From Nocardiopsis listeri NBRC 13360 (GTDB lineage Bacteria > Actinomycetota > Actinomycetes > Streptosporangiales > Streptosporangiaceae), in contig NZ_BCSH01000037.1 of NCBI RefSeq assembly GCF_001570765.1, forward strand, positions 1-64,000: a DNA stretch of 64,000 nt, read 5' to 3'. Position numbers and translations under genes: made by a program. This document shows positions 57,943-64,000 of this stretch, piece by piece. The notes under the pieces were generated by a model. That model saw nothing but the letters and a program-made list of their open reading frames with translations. It was not told the DNA's origin and did no database searches. The first letter of the stretch is position 1; every line of letters begins with the position of its first letter.

Positions 57943-58366
57943 CCCATCAGACTAAGTGACCGCGAACGCGATAAAGCGGTGCAATCGGTGTCGGACGCCG
58001 CTTGTTCATGCGGAATCGACCCTGCCGTCGCACGAGCCGTGCCCCACGACCATCTTTTCACGGTTATCGCTGAACGATCCCGGTACGGTTCGGCCGACGA
58101 GTCCCTCCGCCGTGGTCGCGGGAGAGTGGTCGACCGGTTACGCAATGGCCCGCTCGGGCCATATCCATGAGATGGAATGTGGGTCGACCGGGTTCTGTTG
58201 GCGCGGCGATCCGAACCGTACTTTCGAGATGTGGGGGTGCGGTGCCATCGAGGATGTCACCCACCCCGTCCGGTGACGGGAGGCCACCGTGCTCCCCTCC
58301 ACTCAACCAGAGCACATCGACCACCCGTGACCACGAGACCCATCACACGTCTGGGAAGTGGGCCAC
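57943..58366. other. Divergent promoter region ponA/whiB4
   Basis: There is no gene in this 424-bp gap between the divergent ponA and whiB genes. The whiB side ends in TGGGAAGTGGG just before the ATG, a loose match to the leader at 4311-4322. Confidence 0.5.
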
Positions 58367-58678
58367 ATGTGGACCGATCAATGGACGACACGGGCTCTGT
58401 GCCGACGAATCGATCCTGACACGTTGTTCGTGCCGGGAGCGGCGCAGAACCAGGTGAAGACCATTTGCCAGGGCTGTCCCGTGCGCACCGAGTGCTTGGC
58501 GGACGCCCTCGACAACCGGATCGAGTTCGGGGTCTGGGGCGGGATGACCGAACGAGAACGTCGTTCCCTACTTCGAAAGCATCCCGGTGTCAGTGACTGG
58601 GGGCCGTTGTTGGAGGGCGCCCGCCGCGATGGCTCCGGCGACCTGGCCCACTACGCGAGGACACGACAGAGCGCCTGA
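58367..58678 (+). CDS. whiB4: WhiB-family iron-sulfur regulator (WhiB4/WblA)
   Basis: A 103-residue protein with the four WhiB cysteines at 12, 34, 37 and 43 (identical to those at 4327), then GVWGG (about 53-57) and the basic ERERRSLLRK helix. The context, divergent from ponA and beside paired ArsA-like ATPases, RidA, MBL and Crp genes, is that of mycobacterial whiB4 (streptomycete wblA). The [4Fe-4S] cluster lets WhiB4 respond to oxygen and nitric oxide. The ATG follows TGGGAAGTGGG; an in-frame GTG nine bases earlier is possible. It is a close paralogue of the window's other WhiB. Confidence 0.95.
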   Translation: MWTDQWTTRALCRRIDPDTLFVPGAAQNQVKTICQGCPVRTECLADALDNRIEFGVWGGMTERERRSLLRKHPGVSDWGPLLEGARRDGSGDLAHYARTRQSA

Positions 58679-58683
58679 GGCAC

Positions 58684-59901
58684 CTACCGTTCGTCCCCCG
58701 CCAGAGCCGATCCGATCTCCCGCAGCCCCACCAGGTCGTGCACGTCCTCCGGACGGGCGGCCACCTCCGTCACCCGTGTATCGGGATGCGTGGACGTCAT
58801 CCGTTCGAGCAGCCATAGTTCCCGCTCGCGCCTGCGTACACGTTCGGCGTGCGACCGCAACGCCGCCACGGCCAACGGATGGGTGTCCGCCAGGGTGTCG
58901 GCCGCCGTCGAGGCCCACTCCGCGCTCAGATCGGCTCCGGGGCCCGTGGGCAGTGGATGGGTGCGGTTCACGACCAATCCCGCCAAGGGCATCGCGTCCT
59001 CGGCGAGTCGCTTCACGAAGAAGGAGGCCTCGCGCATGGCGTCGGAGTCGGGCACGGCGACCACCACGAACGCGGTCCCCGGGGCGCGCAGCAACCGGTA
59101 GGTGCGTTCGGCGCGCTCCTGGAACCCGCCGAACACCGTGTCGAAGGCGGCGACGAAGGATCTCAGGTCGTTCAGGAACCGGGTGCCCACGATCTTGCCC
59201 ACCACCGAGCCCACCATGTTCATCCCCGCGCCCAACAACCGGAAGGTGCCCGAACCGGCCGGGCCGAGGAAGCGGATGAGCCTGCCGTCCAGGAACCGGC
59301 CGAGACGCTTGGGCGCGTCCAGGAAGTCCAGGGCCGAGCGGCTCGGCGGGGTGTCCACGACGATCAGGTCCCACTCGCCGGACTGGCGCAGTTGGCCCAG
59401 CTTCTCCATCGCCATGTACTCCTGCGTGCCGGAGAAACTCGTGGAGAGGGTCTGGTAGAAGGGGTTCGCCAGGATCTGGCGGGCCCGTTCCGGGTCGGCG
59501 TGCTCCCGCACGACCTCGTCGAAGGTCCGCTTCATGTCGAGCATCATCGCGTGCAGACTGCCCTGCCCGTCCTGCCCGTCCTGCCCGTCGCCGGAGACCC
59601 GTGCTGCCTGGCCGTCCCGGGAACCGCCGCCGGCCGTGACGGGCCGCGGCAACGGAACCGGACGCGGGGTGTTGTCCAGCTCCTCCAGCCCCATGGACTG
59701 GGCCAGGCGCCGGGCCGGGTCCACGGTGATCACCACCGTGCGCCGACCCCGTTCGGCCGCGCGCAGAGCCAGTGCCGCGGCCGTGGTGGTCTTGCCCACG
59801 CCACCGGCGCCGCAGCACACCACGATCTTCGTTCCGGGATCGTCGATCAGCGCGTCCACGTCCATCGGCTTCGGGTCGGCCCTGCGCGCTCCACCGGTCA
59901 C
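58684..59901 (-). CDS. ArsA-like ATPase, second of pair
   Basis: A 405-residue P-loop ATPase of the ArsA/Get3 family. KIVVCCGAGGVGKTTTAAAL (about 24-43) is the deviant Walker A, VITVDPARRLAQSMGL follows, and LIVVDTPPSRSALDFLD (about 175) is switch II. A repeated DGQ stretch (about 105-115) lies in a variable insert. The pair corresponds to the Rv3679-Rv3680 ATPases of M. tuberculosis, which form a complex of unclear role. Its GTG start overlaps the stop of the upstream partner (GTGA), so translation is coupled. No arsenic genes are nearby. Confidence 0.9.
   Translation of the reverse strand: MTGGARRADPKPMDVDALIDDPGTKIVVCCGAGGVGKTTTAAALALRAAERGRRTVVITVDPARRLAQSMGLEELDNTPRPVPLPRPVTAGGGSRDGQAARVSGDGQDGQDGQGSLHAMMLDMKRTFDEVVREHADPERARQILANPFYQTLSTSFSGTQEYMAMEKLGQLRQSGEWDLIVVDTPPSRSALDFLDAPKRLGRFLDGRLIRFLGPAGSGTFRLLGAGMNMVGSVVGKIVGTRFLNDLRSFVAAFDTVFGGFQERAERTYRLLRAPGTAFVVVAVPDSDAMREASFFVKRLAEDAMPLAGLVVNRTHPLPTGPGADLSAEWASTAADTLADTHPLAVAALRSHAERVRRRERELWLLERMTSTHPDTRVTEVAARPEDVHDLVGLREIGSALAGDER
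59562..59588. repeat. 9-bp coding tandem repeat
   Basis: Three copies of CCTGCCCGT encode the DGQDGQDGQ stretch (minus strand) inside the ArsA-like ATPase. The repeat keeps the frame and lies in a variable loop. Confidence 0.8.
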
Positions 59902-60935
59902 TTGCGCACCCCCTGCTCGCTCAGCCGCCGAGCCAACCCGGTCAGTGCCGCCCGGTCCATCCCACCCTCCAGCCGGGGCAGTTCCACCAAGGGGCGCCCA
60001 ACGTCCTCCAACTCACCCCGTACCCGCAGTTCCAGCAGGTGCCGAAGCGCGTAGGACCGAACCTCCCCGGCGAGGTCGGCGGCCAGCCCCGTCGGGTCGG
60101 TCGCCCCCACGACCCTCAGCCCGTCGATGAGAGCCACCTCGTCCAGCTCGCCGATGGCCGCGGCGGTCAGTTCGACCCCCTCCAGCAACCTCGGGCCGAC
60201 CATGTTCACCAGGACGGCGCCCGGCCGCAGGCCCAGGGCCTCGACCTCGGCGATCCCGTCCCGGGTCTCCTGGGCGGGCATCTCCTCCAACAGGGTCACG
60301 AAGTGCACCCTGGCCTGATCCGAACGGATCACCGACATGGCGCGTTCGGCGTGTTCGTGGATCGGTCCCATCCGGGCGAGCCCCGCCACCTCGGAGTTCA
60401 CGTTCAGGAACCGGCCGATGCGACCCGTGGGCGGTGCGTCCATGACCACCGCGTCGTACTGGTGCGGGCCGCCGGGGGAACGACGTCCGCCCTCGCGGCG
60501 CCGGACCGCCTCGGTGGCCTTCCCGGTCAGCAACACGTCCCGCAGCCCGGGGGCGATGGTGGTCGCGAAGTCCACCGCGCCCAGTTTCGTGAGGGCCTGG
60601 CCCGCCCGGCGCATCCCGTAGAACATCTCCAGGTATTCCAGCAGCGCCGCCTCCGCGTCCGCCGCCAACACCGAGACCGAACCACCGCCGGGCGCGGACA
60701 GCATCACGCGTTCCTCGTAGGGGAGGGGCGCGCTCCCGAGCAGGGAGGCCACCCCCTGCCGGCCCTCCACCTCCATCAGCAGCACCCGACCACCGCCGGT
60801 CGCCAGGGCCAACGCCAACGCGGTCGCCGCCGTCGTCTTACCGGTGCCGCCCTTACCCGTCACGATGTGCAACCGAGCGCCGGCGAACGCTTCTCCTGGG
60901 CCACCGCCACGCGGTCCGTGTTCACGTTCGTTCAC
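59898..60935 (-). CDS. ArsA-like ATPase, first of pair
   Basis: A 345-residue P-loop ATPase. LHIVTGKGGTGKTTAATALA (about 23-42) is the Walker A region, and the RVLLMEVEGRQGVASLL and VVMDAPPTGRIGRFLN segments follow. It lacks the Cys metal site of true ArsA. It partners the ATPase immediately downstream (4-bp overlap). The GTG at 60935 was chosen because N-terminal alignment begins at VNEREHGP; longer in-frame starts would add a Pro/Arg-rich stretch with poor coding character. It is divergent from the DUF4177 gene. Confidence 0.88.
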   Translation of the reverse strand: MNEREHGPRGGGPGEAFAGARLHIVTGKGGTGKTTAATALALALATGGGRVLLMEVEGRQGVASLLGSAPLPYEERVMLSAPGGGSVSVLAADAEAALLEYLEMFYGMRRAGQALTKLGAVDFATTIAPGLRDVLLTGKATEAVRRREGGRRSPGGPHQYDAVVMDAPPTGRIGRFLNVNSEVAGLARMGPIHEHAERAMSVIRSDQARVHFVTLLEEMPAQETRDGIAEVEALGLRPGAVLVNMVGPRLLEGVELTAAAIGELDEVALIDGLRVVGATDPTGLAADLAGEVRSYALRHLLELRVRGELEDVGRPLVELPRLEGGMDRAALTGLARRLSEQGVRK

Positions 60936-61082
60936 CCCACGGAGTCTATGTGGGCCCCCTCTTCGAGGATGGGTGGTGGGTGGGCGGTTCACCTGGTCCG
61001 CCGGACGGGCCGGGGTGAGTAAGGTGGCGGCGTTGAGGTGCGGTCCTTCGGGCCGCCGGTCACCGAGAGGGGTAGAGACCAG

Positions 61083-61256
61083 ATGACCAAGTGGGAGTAC
61101 CAGAGCGTCGCGCTGCTGTCGCACGCCACCAAGCAGATCCTCGACGGCTGGGGCGATGACGGCTGGGAACTCGTCAGCGTCGTCCCCGCGCCGCTGCCCG
61201 AGGGCGCCGACCCGCGCAACCAGCAGTACGTCGCTTACATGAAGCGGGCGAAGTAA
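61083..61256 (+). CDS. DUF4177 small protein
   Basis: A 57-residue protein beginning MTKWEYQSVALLSHATKQIL, with DGWGDDGWELVSVVPAPLP, the Trp-rich DUF4177 signature. The start was set at the ATG with GAGAGGGG upstream; a longer in-frame ATG at 61038 would add 15 residues. It is followed after 2 bases by the RidA gene. The family is common near rid and crp genes in actinobacteria, and its function is unknown. Confidence 0.85.
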   Translation: MTKWEYQSVALLSHATKQILDGWGDDGWELVSVVPAPLPEGADPRNQQYVAYMKRAK

Positions 61257-61258
61257 CG

Positions 61259-61720
61259 ATGGCCACCCCCGAAGAGCGGATCGCCGAGCTGGGGCTCACC
61301 TTGCCCGAGGTGGTGCCTCCGGTCGCCTCGTACGTGCCCACCGTCCTCAGCGGTGACCACGTGTACGTCTCCGGTCAGCTCCCCTTCGTGGACGGGAAGC
61401 TGCCCGCCACCGGCAAGGTCGGCGCCGAGGTCGACGCTCGGACCGCGCAGGAGCTGGCCGCCGTGTGCGTGCTCAACGGCATCGCCGCGGTGCGCGCGGA
61501 GATCGGTGACCTGTCCAAGGTCGTGCGGGTCGTGAAGGTCGGCGGTTTCGTCGCCAGTGCTCCCGACTTCACCGGTCACCCCGGCGTGATCAACGGGGCC
61601 AGCGATCTGCTCGGCCAGATCTTCGGCGAGGCCGGTGTGCACGCTCGCGCGGCCGTCGGAGTGGCGGCCCTGCCGCTGGACTCCCCGGTCGAGGTCGACA
61701 TGATCGTCGAGGTCCGTTGA
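61259..61720 (+). CDS. RidA-family protein
   Basis: A 153-residue protein of the YjgF/YER057c/RidA family. SYVPTVLSGDHVYVSGQLPF (about 22-41) and VVRVVKVGGFVASAPDFTGH (about 84-103) match the family core, and HARAAVGVAALPLDSPVEVD closes it. The canonical Arg that binds imines in RidA proper is at HARAAVGV. Family members hydrolyse reactive enamines and imines, though this larger subgroup (Rv3678c-type) is less well defined. It forms an operon with the DUF4177 gene upstream. Confidence 0.9.
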   Translation: MATPEERIAELGLTLPEVVPPVASYVPTVLSGDHVYVSGQLPFVDGKLPATGKVGAEVDARTAQELAAVCVLNGIAAVRAEIGDLSKVVRVVKVGGFVASAPDFTGHPGVINGASDLLGQIFGEAGVHARAAVGVAALPLDSPVEVDMIVEVR

Positions 61721-61799
61721 CCGACCCGAGGACGCCCCGACGGCTCCCGGTGGGTAGCGCGGGCACGGTGTGGCTTTTGCGAACGACAGGAGTGCTCCG

Positions 61800-62639
61800 A
61801 TGACCGAGAACGAGGGTGTGGTCCGGCCTCGTCCCGCCGCCACCGTGATGCTGTTGCGTCCGGTGACGGATGCCGCGGGCGCCTCGGGAGGGCGGCCCAT
61901 GGAGGTCCTGCTGATGCGCAGGGTTCCCTCCATGGGCTTCGCCCCGGGTGCCTACGTGTTCCCGGGAGGAAGGGTCGACGAGCGTGACGCCGACGGTGAC
62001 CTGCCGTGGACCGGTCCGGCACCCGAGGAGTGGTCCAGGATCCTCGGCGTCGACGTGCCCATGGCCCGGGCCCTCGTTTGTGCCGCGGTCCGCGAGACCT
62101 TCGAGGAGACCGGCGTGCTGTTGGCCAGTGAACCGGAGCACGCGAGTGACACGGCCATCACCCTGGACACCGACACCGACGAATGGGAACGGGACCGGCT
62201 CGGCCTCATCGACCGCTCGCGTTCGTTCACCGAGGTGCTGTCCCGGCGCGGCCTGGTGCTGCGTTCGGAGTGGTTGCGCGCCTGGTCGAGGTGGATCACG
62301 CCCGCACGGGAACCGCGCCGCTACGACACCTGGTTCTTCACCGCCGAACTACCCCCGGGGCAGCGACCCCGTGACGTGGGCGGGGAGGCCGACCACACCC
62401 AGTGGGTCGACCCCGCGGTGGTGGCCCCGGAATGGGACGCGGGGCGGATGCCGATGCTGCCGCCCACCGTCATCGCTTGCGCGGAGCTGGCGGGCCATCG
62501 GACCCTCGAAGGCGTACGAGACGCCCAACGGGATATCGTTCCCCTCGAACCGGAGGTTCGGGAGATGGACGGACATCTCCGTGTGGTCGCTCCGGACGGC
62601 ACGGACTTCCCGTTGCCGAAACCGAACACGAGGACCTGA
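61800..62639 (+). CDS. Nudix hydrolase, NUDT19-like
   Basis: A 279-residue Nudix protein. AATVMLLRPVTDAAGASGGR precedes the extended Nudix box: PGAYVFPGGRVDERD, then a long insertion, and the catalytic AVRETFEETGVLL (about 100-112). The split, with about 35 residues between GG and the REU-EE part, is typical of the larger NUDT19/CoA-diphosphatase-like group. SEWLRAWSRWITPAREPRRY DTWFF-type region follows. The substrate is unknown; acyl-CoA diphosphates are the usual inference. AGGAG lies 6 bases before the ATG. It is 79 bp after ridA and may be cotranscribed. Confidence 0.88.
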   Translation: MTENEGVVRPRPAATVMLLRPVTDAAGASGGRPMEVLLMRRVPSMGFAPGAYVFPGGRVDERDADGDLPWTGPAPEEWSRILGVDVPMARALVCAAVRETFEETGVLLASEPEHASDTAITLDTDTDEWERDRLGLIDRSRSFTEVLSRRGLVLRSEWLRAWSRWITPAREPRRYDTWFFTAELPPGQRPRDVGGEADHTQWVDPAVVAPEWDAGRMPMLPPTVIACAELAGHRTLEGVRDAQRDIVPLEPEVREMDGHLRVVAPDGTDFPLPKPNTRT

Positions 62640-62746
62640 GGGCACGGCGCCCTGAGGCCGACACCGTGGGGCCCTCCGGCGGTGTGCCGGACACGGTGGA
62701 GCCGTTCGACGGTAGGGGACGCCCGGTCGCGGACAGGTATCCCACC

Positions 62747-63610
62747 ATGGTTCCTTGGCCGTCCTTCAGACCGGTCCGGTTCCTGCGAGCGAAGCGAGGT
62801 GCGATGAGGATCGACGGTTCCGGGACGCTGCGCGCCGGTTGCGTGCTGTGCCCCAACCCTGGCCCGATGACCCTGGAGGGGACCAACACCTGGATCCTGC
62901 GTGAACCGGGAGCGCGGGGGGTCGTGGTCGTCGACCCCGGCCCGCACGACGAGCGGCACCTGGAACGGGTGGCCCGGACGGTGCAGGAACAGGGTGCCCA
63001 GGTACAGATGACCCTGCTGACCCACCGGCACTTCGACCACACCGAGGGTTCGCGGTACTTCGCCGAGCTGACCGGTGCCCCCGTGCACGCGGTCGACCCG
63101 AAGATGCGCTTGGGCGGGTCCGGGTTCGAGGACGGTCAGGTGCTCAGCGCCGACGGTCTGGAACTCCGGGTCATCGCCACCCCCGGGCACACCGACGACT
63201 CGGTCTGCTTCCTGCTGGAGTCGGACGGCGCGATGCTCACCGGCGACACCATCCTGGGACACGGGACCCCCGTGATCGACGGGGACGACGGCCTGGCTCC
63301 CTACATGGAATCGATGTACCGCCTGCGCGACCTGGTCAGGGAATACCAGGTCCGGACGCTGTTGCCGGGACACGGGCCGATCCTGACCTCCCCGCTGGCG
63401 GTCATCGACTCCTACATCGATCACCGTGAGTCGCGCCTGGAACAGATCCGTGGCGCGGTACGGGCCGGGTCCACCAAGGTGGAGGAGATCATCGACAGGG
63501 TCTACCCGGACGTCGTGGAGAGCATCCGTCCGGCCGCGGCCTCCTCTGTGCGGGCGCAACTGCGCTACCTGGCGGTCAAGGGCGAACTCCCCGAGGAGAT
63601 CGAGGACTGA
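62747..63610 (+). CDS. Metallo-beta-lactamase-fold hydrolase (LACTB2-like)
   Basis: A 287-residue MBL hydrolase. The metal-binding motif is LLTHRHFDHTEG (HxHxDH, about 85-96), with PGHTDDSVCF, MLTGDTILG and LLPGHGPIL supplying the remaining ligands. A winged-helix C-terminus (VEEIIDRVYPDVVESIRPAA, SSVRAQLRYLAVKGELPEEI) marks the LACTB2/Rv3677c subgroup, thought to act on RNA or thioesters. The start MVPWPSF is chosen over other in-frame Met codons with moderate confidence. It is convergent with crp across a terminator. Confidence 0.9.
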   Translation: MVPWPSFRPVRFLRAKRGAMRIDGSGTLRAGCVLCPNPGPMTLEGTNTWILREPGARGVVVVDPGPHDERHLERVARTVQEQGAQVQMTLLTHRHFDHTEGSRYFAELTGAPVHAVDPKMRLGGSGFEDGQVLSADGLELRVIATPGHTDDSVCFLLESDGAMLTGDTILGHGTPVIDGDDGLAPYMESMYRLRDLVREYQVRTLLPGHGPILTSPLAVIDSYIDHRESRLEQIRGAVRAGSTKVEEIIDRVYPDVVESIRPAAASSVRAQLRYLAVKGELPEEIED

Positions 63611-63696
63611 TCCGGGTCCGCGAACCGGGCACCCTCACGCCACGGTGTCCGGTGACCACCGGACACCCCCTGAACACCGCCACCCCCGAAAAGCGC

Positions 63697-63728
63697 TGCG
63701 GCCGTCACCCCGAAGGGCGACGGCCGCA
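63697..63728. terminator. Bidirectional terminator
   Basis: TGCGGCCGTC and GACGGCCGCA form a 10-bp stem between the convergent MBL and crp genes. Confidence 0.85.
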
Positions 63729-63753
63729 CAGCGTCATCGGGTGCTCGATCCCG

Positions 63754-64000
63754 CTAGCGGGCGCGGCGGCGCATCCGCTCGACGTCGAGCAGCACCACGG
63801 CCTTGGCCTCGATTCGCAGCCAACCGCGCAGGGCGAACTCGGCGAGCGCCTTGTTGACCGTCTCACGGGAGGCGCCGACCAGCTGGGCGAGCTCCTCCTG
63901 GGTGAGGTCGTGGTGGACGTGCAGGCCGTCGTCGCCCTCCTTGCCGAACTTGTCGGCGAGTTCGAGCAGGGCCTTGGCCACACGGCCGGGCACGTCGGTG
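63754..64000 (-). CDS. crp: Crp/Fnr-family regulator, C-terminal part (window edge)
   Basis: Only the last 82 residues are in the window; the gene continues past position 64000. The visible part is the HTH_CRP domain: the segment ending [20 protein letters not shown], then [20 protein letters not shown] (the recognition helix with SRETV) and [20 protein letters not shown]. It matches actinobacterial Crp (Rv3676) in position, beside the MBL/RidA/ArsA/WhiB4/PonA block. It should bind cAMP through the missing N-terminal domain. Confidence 0.93.
   Translation of the reverse strand, partial: TDVPGRVAKALLELADKFGKEGDDGLHVHHDLTQEELAQLVGASRETVNKALAEFALRGWLRIEAKAVVLLDVERMRRRAR

Noticed and set aside
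56806-58170. 454-residue plus-strand frame opposite ponA
   Set aside because: Antisense to a clearly identified transglycosylase domain.
1-64000. CRISPR array or prophage
   Set aside because: No regularly spaced repeats of 25-40 bp, and no integrase, terminase or capsid genes were seen. The 21-bp and 9-bp repeats are too short and few.

Overview
The window is one continuous stretch of high-GC DNA from an actinobacterium. Signs of this are four WhiB/PASTA/FHA-type actinobacterial hallmarks (two WhiB proteins, a PknB-PknA-PbpA-RodA-PstP-FhaB-FhaA cluster, CrgA, and the proteasome activator Bpa), strong G/C third-position bias, many GTG starts, and several XRE/DUF397 regulators. These regulators, the PASTA kinase layout and the missing mycolic-acid and ESX genes suggest Streptosporangiales, most likely a Nocardiopsis-like genome. 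That placement is inference, not a database result.

Layout. Positions 1-4.1 kb are a patchy accessory strip: a His/Asp-type repeat, a small operon divergent from an XRE regulator, the DLW-39 microprotein and tRNA-Ala (which in actinobacteria usually sit just downstream of gyrA), a frameshifted gene remnant, and a low-GC short ORF. Positions 4.3-8.4 kb hold a WhiB gene, a DUF1707/DUF4870 membrane protein, a DUF5324 protein, a cyclophilin, a rhomboid protease and crgA. Positions 8.5-17.8 kb are the minus-strand cell-wall growth operon fhaA-fhaB-pstP-rodA-pbpA-pknA-pknB, with most junctions overlapping. tRNA-Leu follows, then a GH3 glycosidase with palindromic operators and a subtilisin-inhibitor-like lipoprotein.

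Positions 22-35.5 kb are a mainly housekeeping run: rhodanese, a PAS/GAF histidine kinase, an RsbW-like anti-sigma kinase with a STAS antagonist, a glycosyltransferase, DUF4446, pheA, serS, Bpa, a quinone reductase, an EspI/MinD-like ATPase and two universal stress proteins. Positions 35.6-39.4 kb hold a DUF397-XRE regulator pair, its divergent partners and a secreted TAP-type peptidase. Positions 39.8-44.2 kb hold tRNA-Ser, a hotdog thioesterase, a divergent second sliding clamp (DnaN paralogue), a striking DnaA-box cluster in a convergent gap, DUF2786 and a Nudix hydrolase. Positions 44.3-47.9 kb encode four unrecognised membrane or surface proteins. Positions 48.2-51.7 kb hold a small charged peptide gene flanked by two hairpins, ahead of a 1,000-residue SARP-NB-ARC-TPR regulator.

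Positions 51.7-64 kb contain a DUF2236 enzyme, a single-domain AA10 LPMO, tRNA-Pro, a metallophosphoesterase, a YqeY protein and then the ordered block ponA - whiB4 - two ArsA-like ATPases - DUF4177 - RidA - Nudix - MBL hydrolase - Crp. This matches the gene order of the Rv3682-Rv3676 region of Mycobacterium tuberculosis, as remembered.

The genes work together mainly in polar growth and wall synthesis (Ser/Thr kinases, phosphatase, FHA adaptors, RodA/PbpA, PonA, CrgA) and in stress sensing (WhiB, RsbW/STAS, USP). The most unusual parts are the DnaA-box cluster beside a second DnaN, the peptide-hairpin-SARP unit, the 44-48 kb surface cluster, and the leader sequence shared by whiB and its neighbour.
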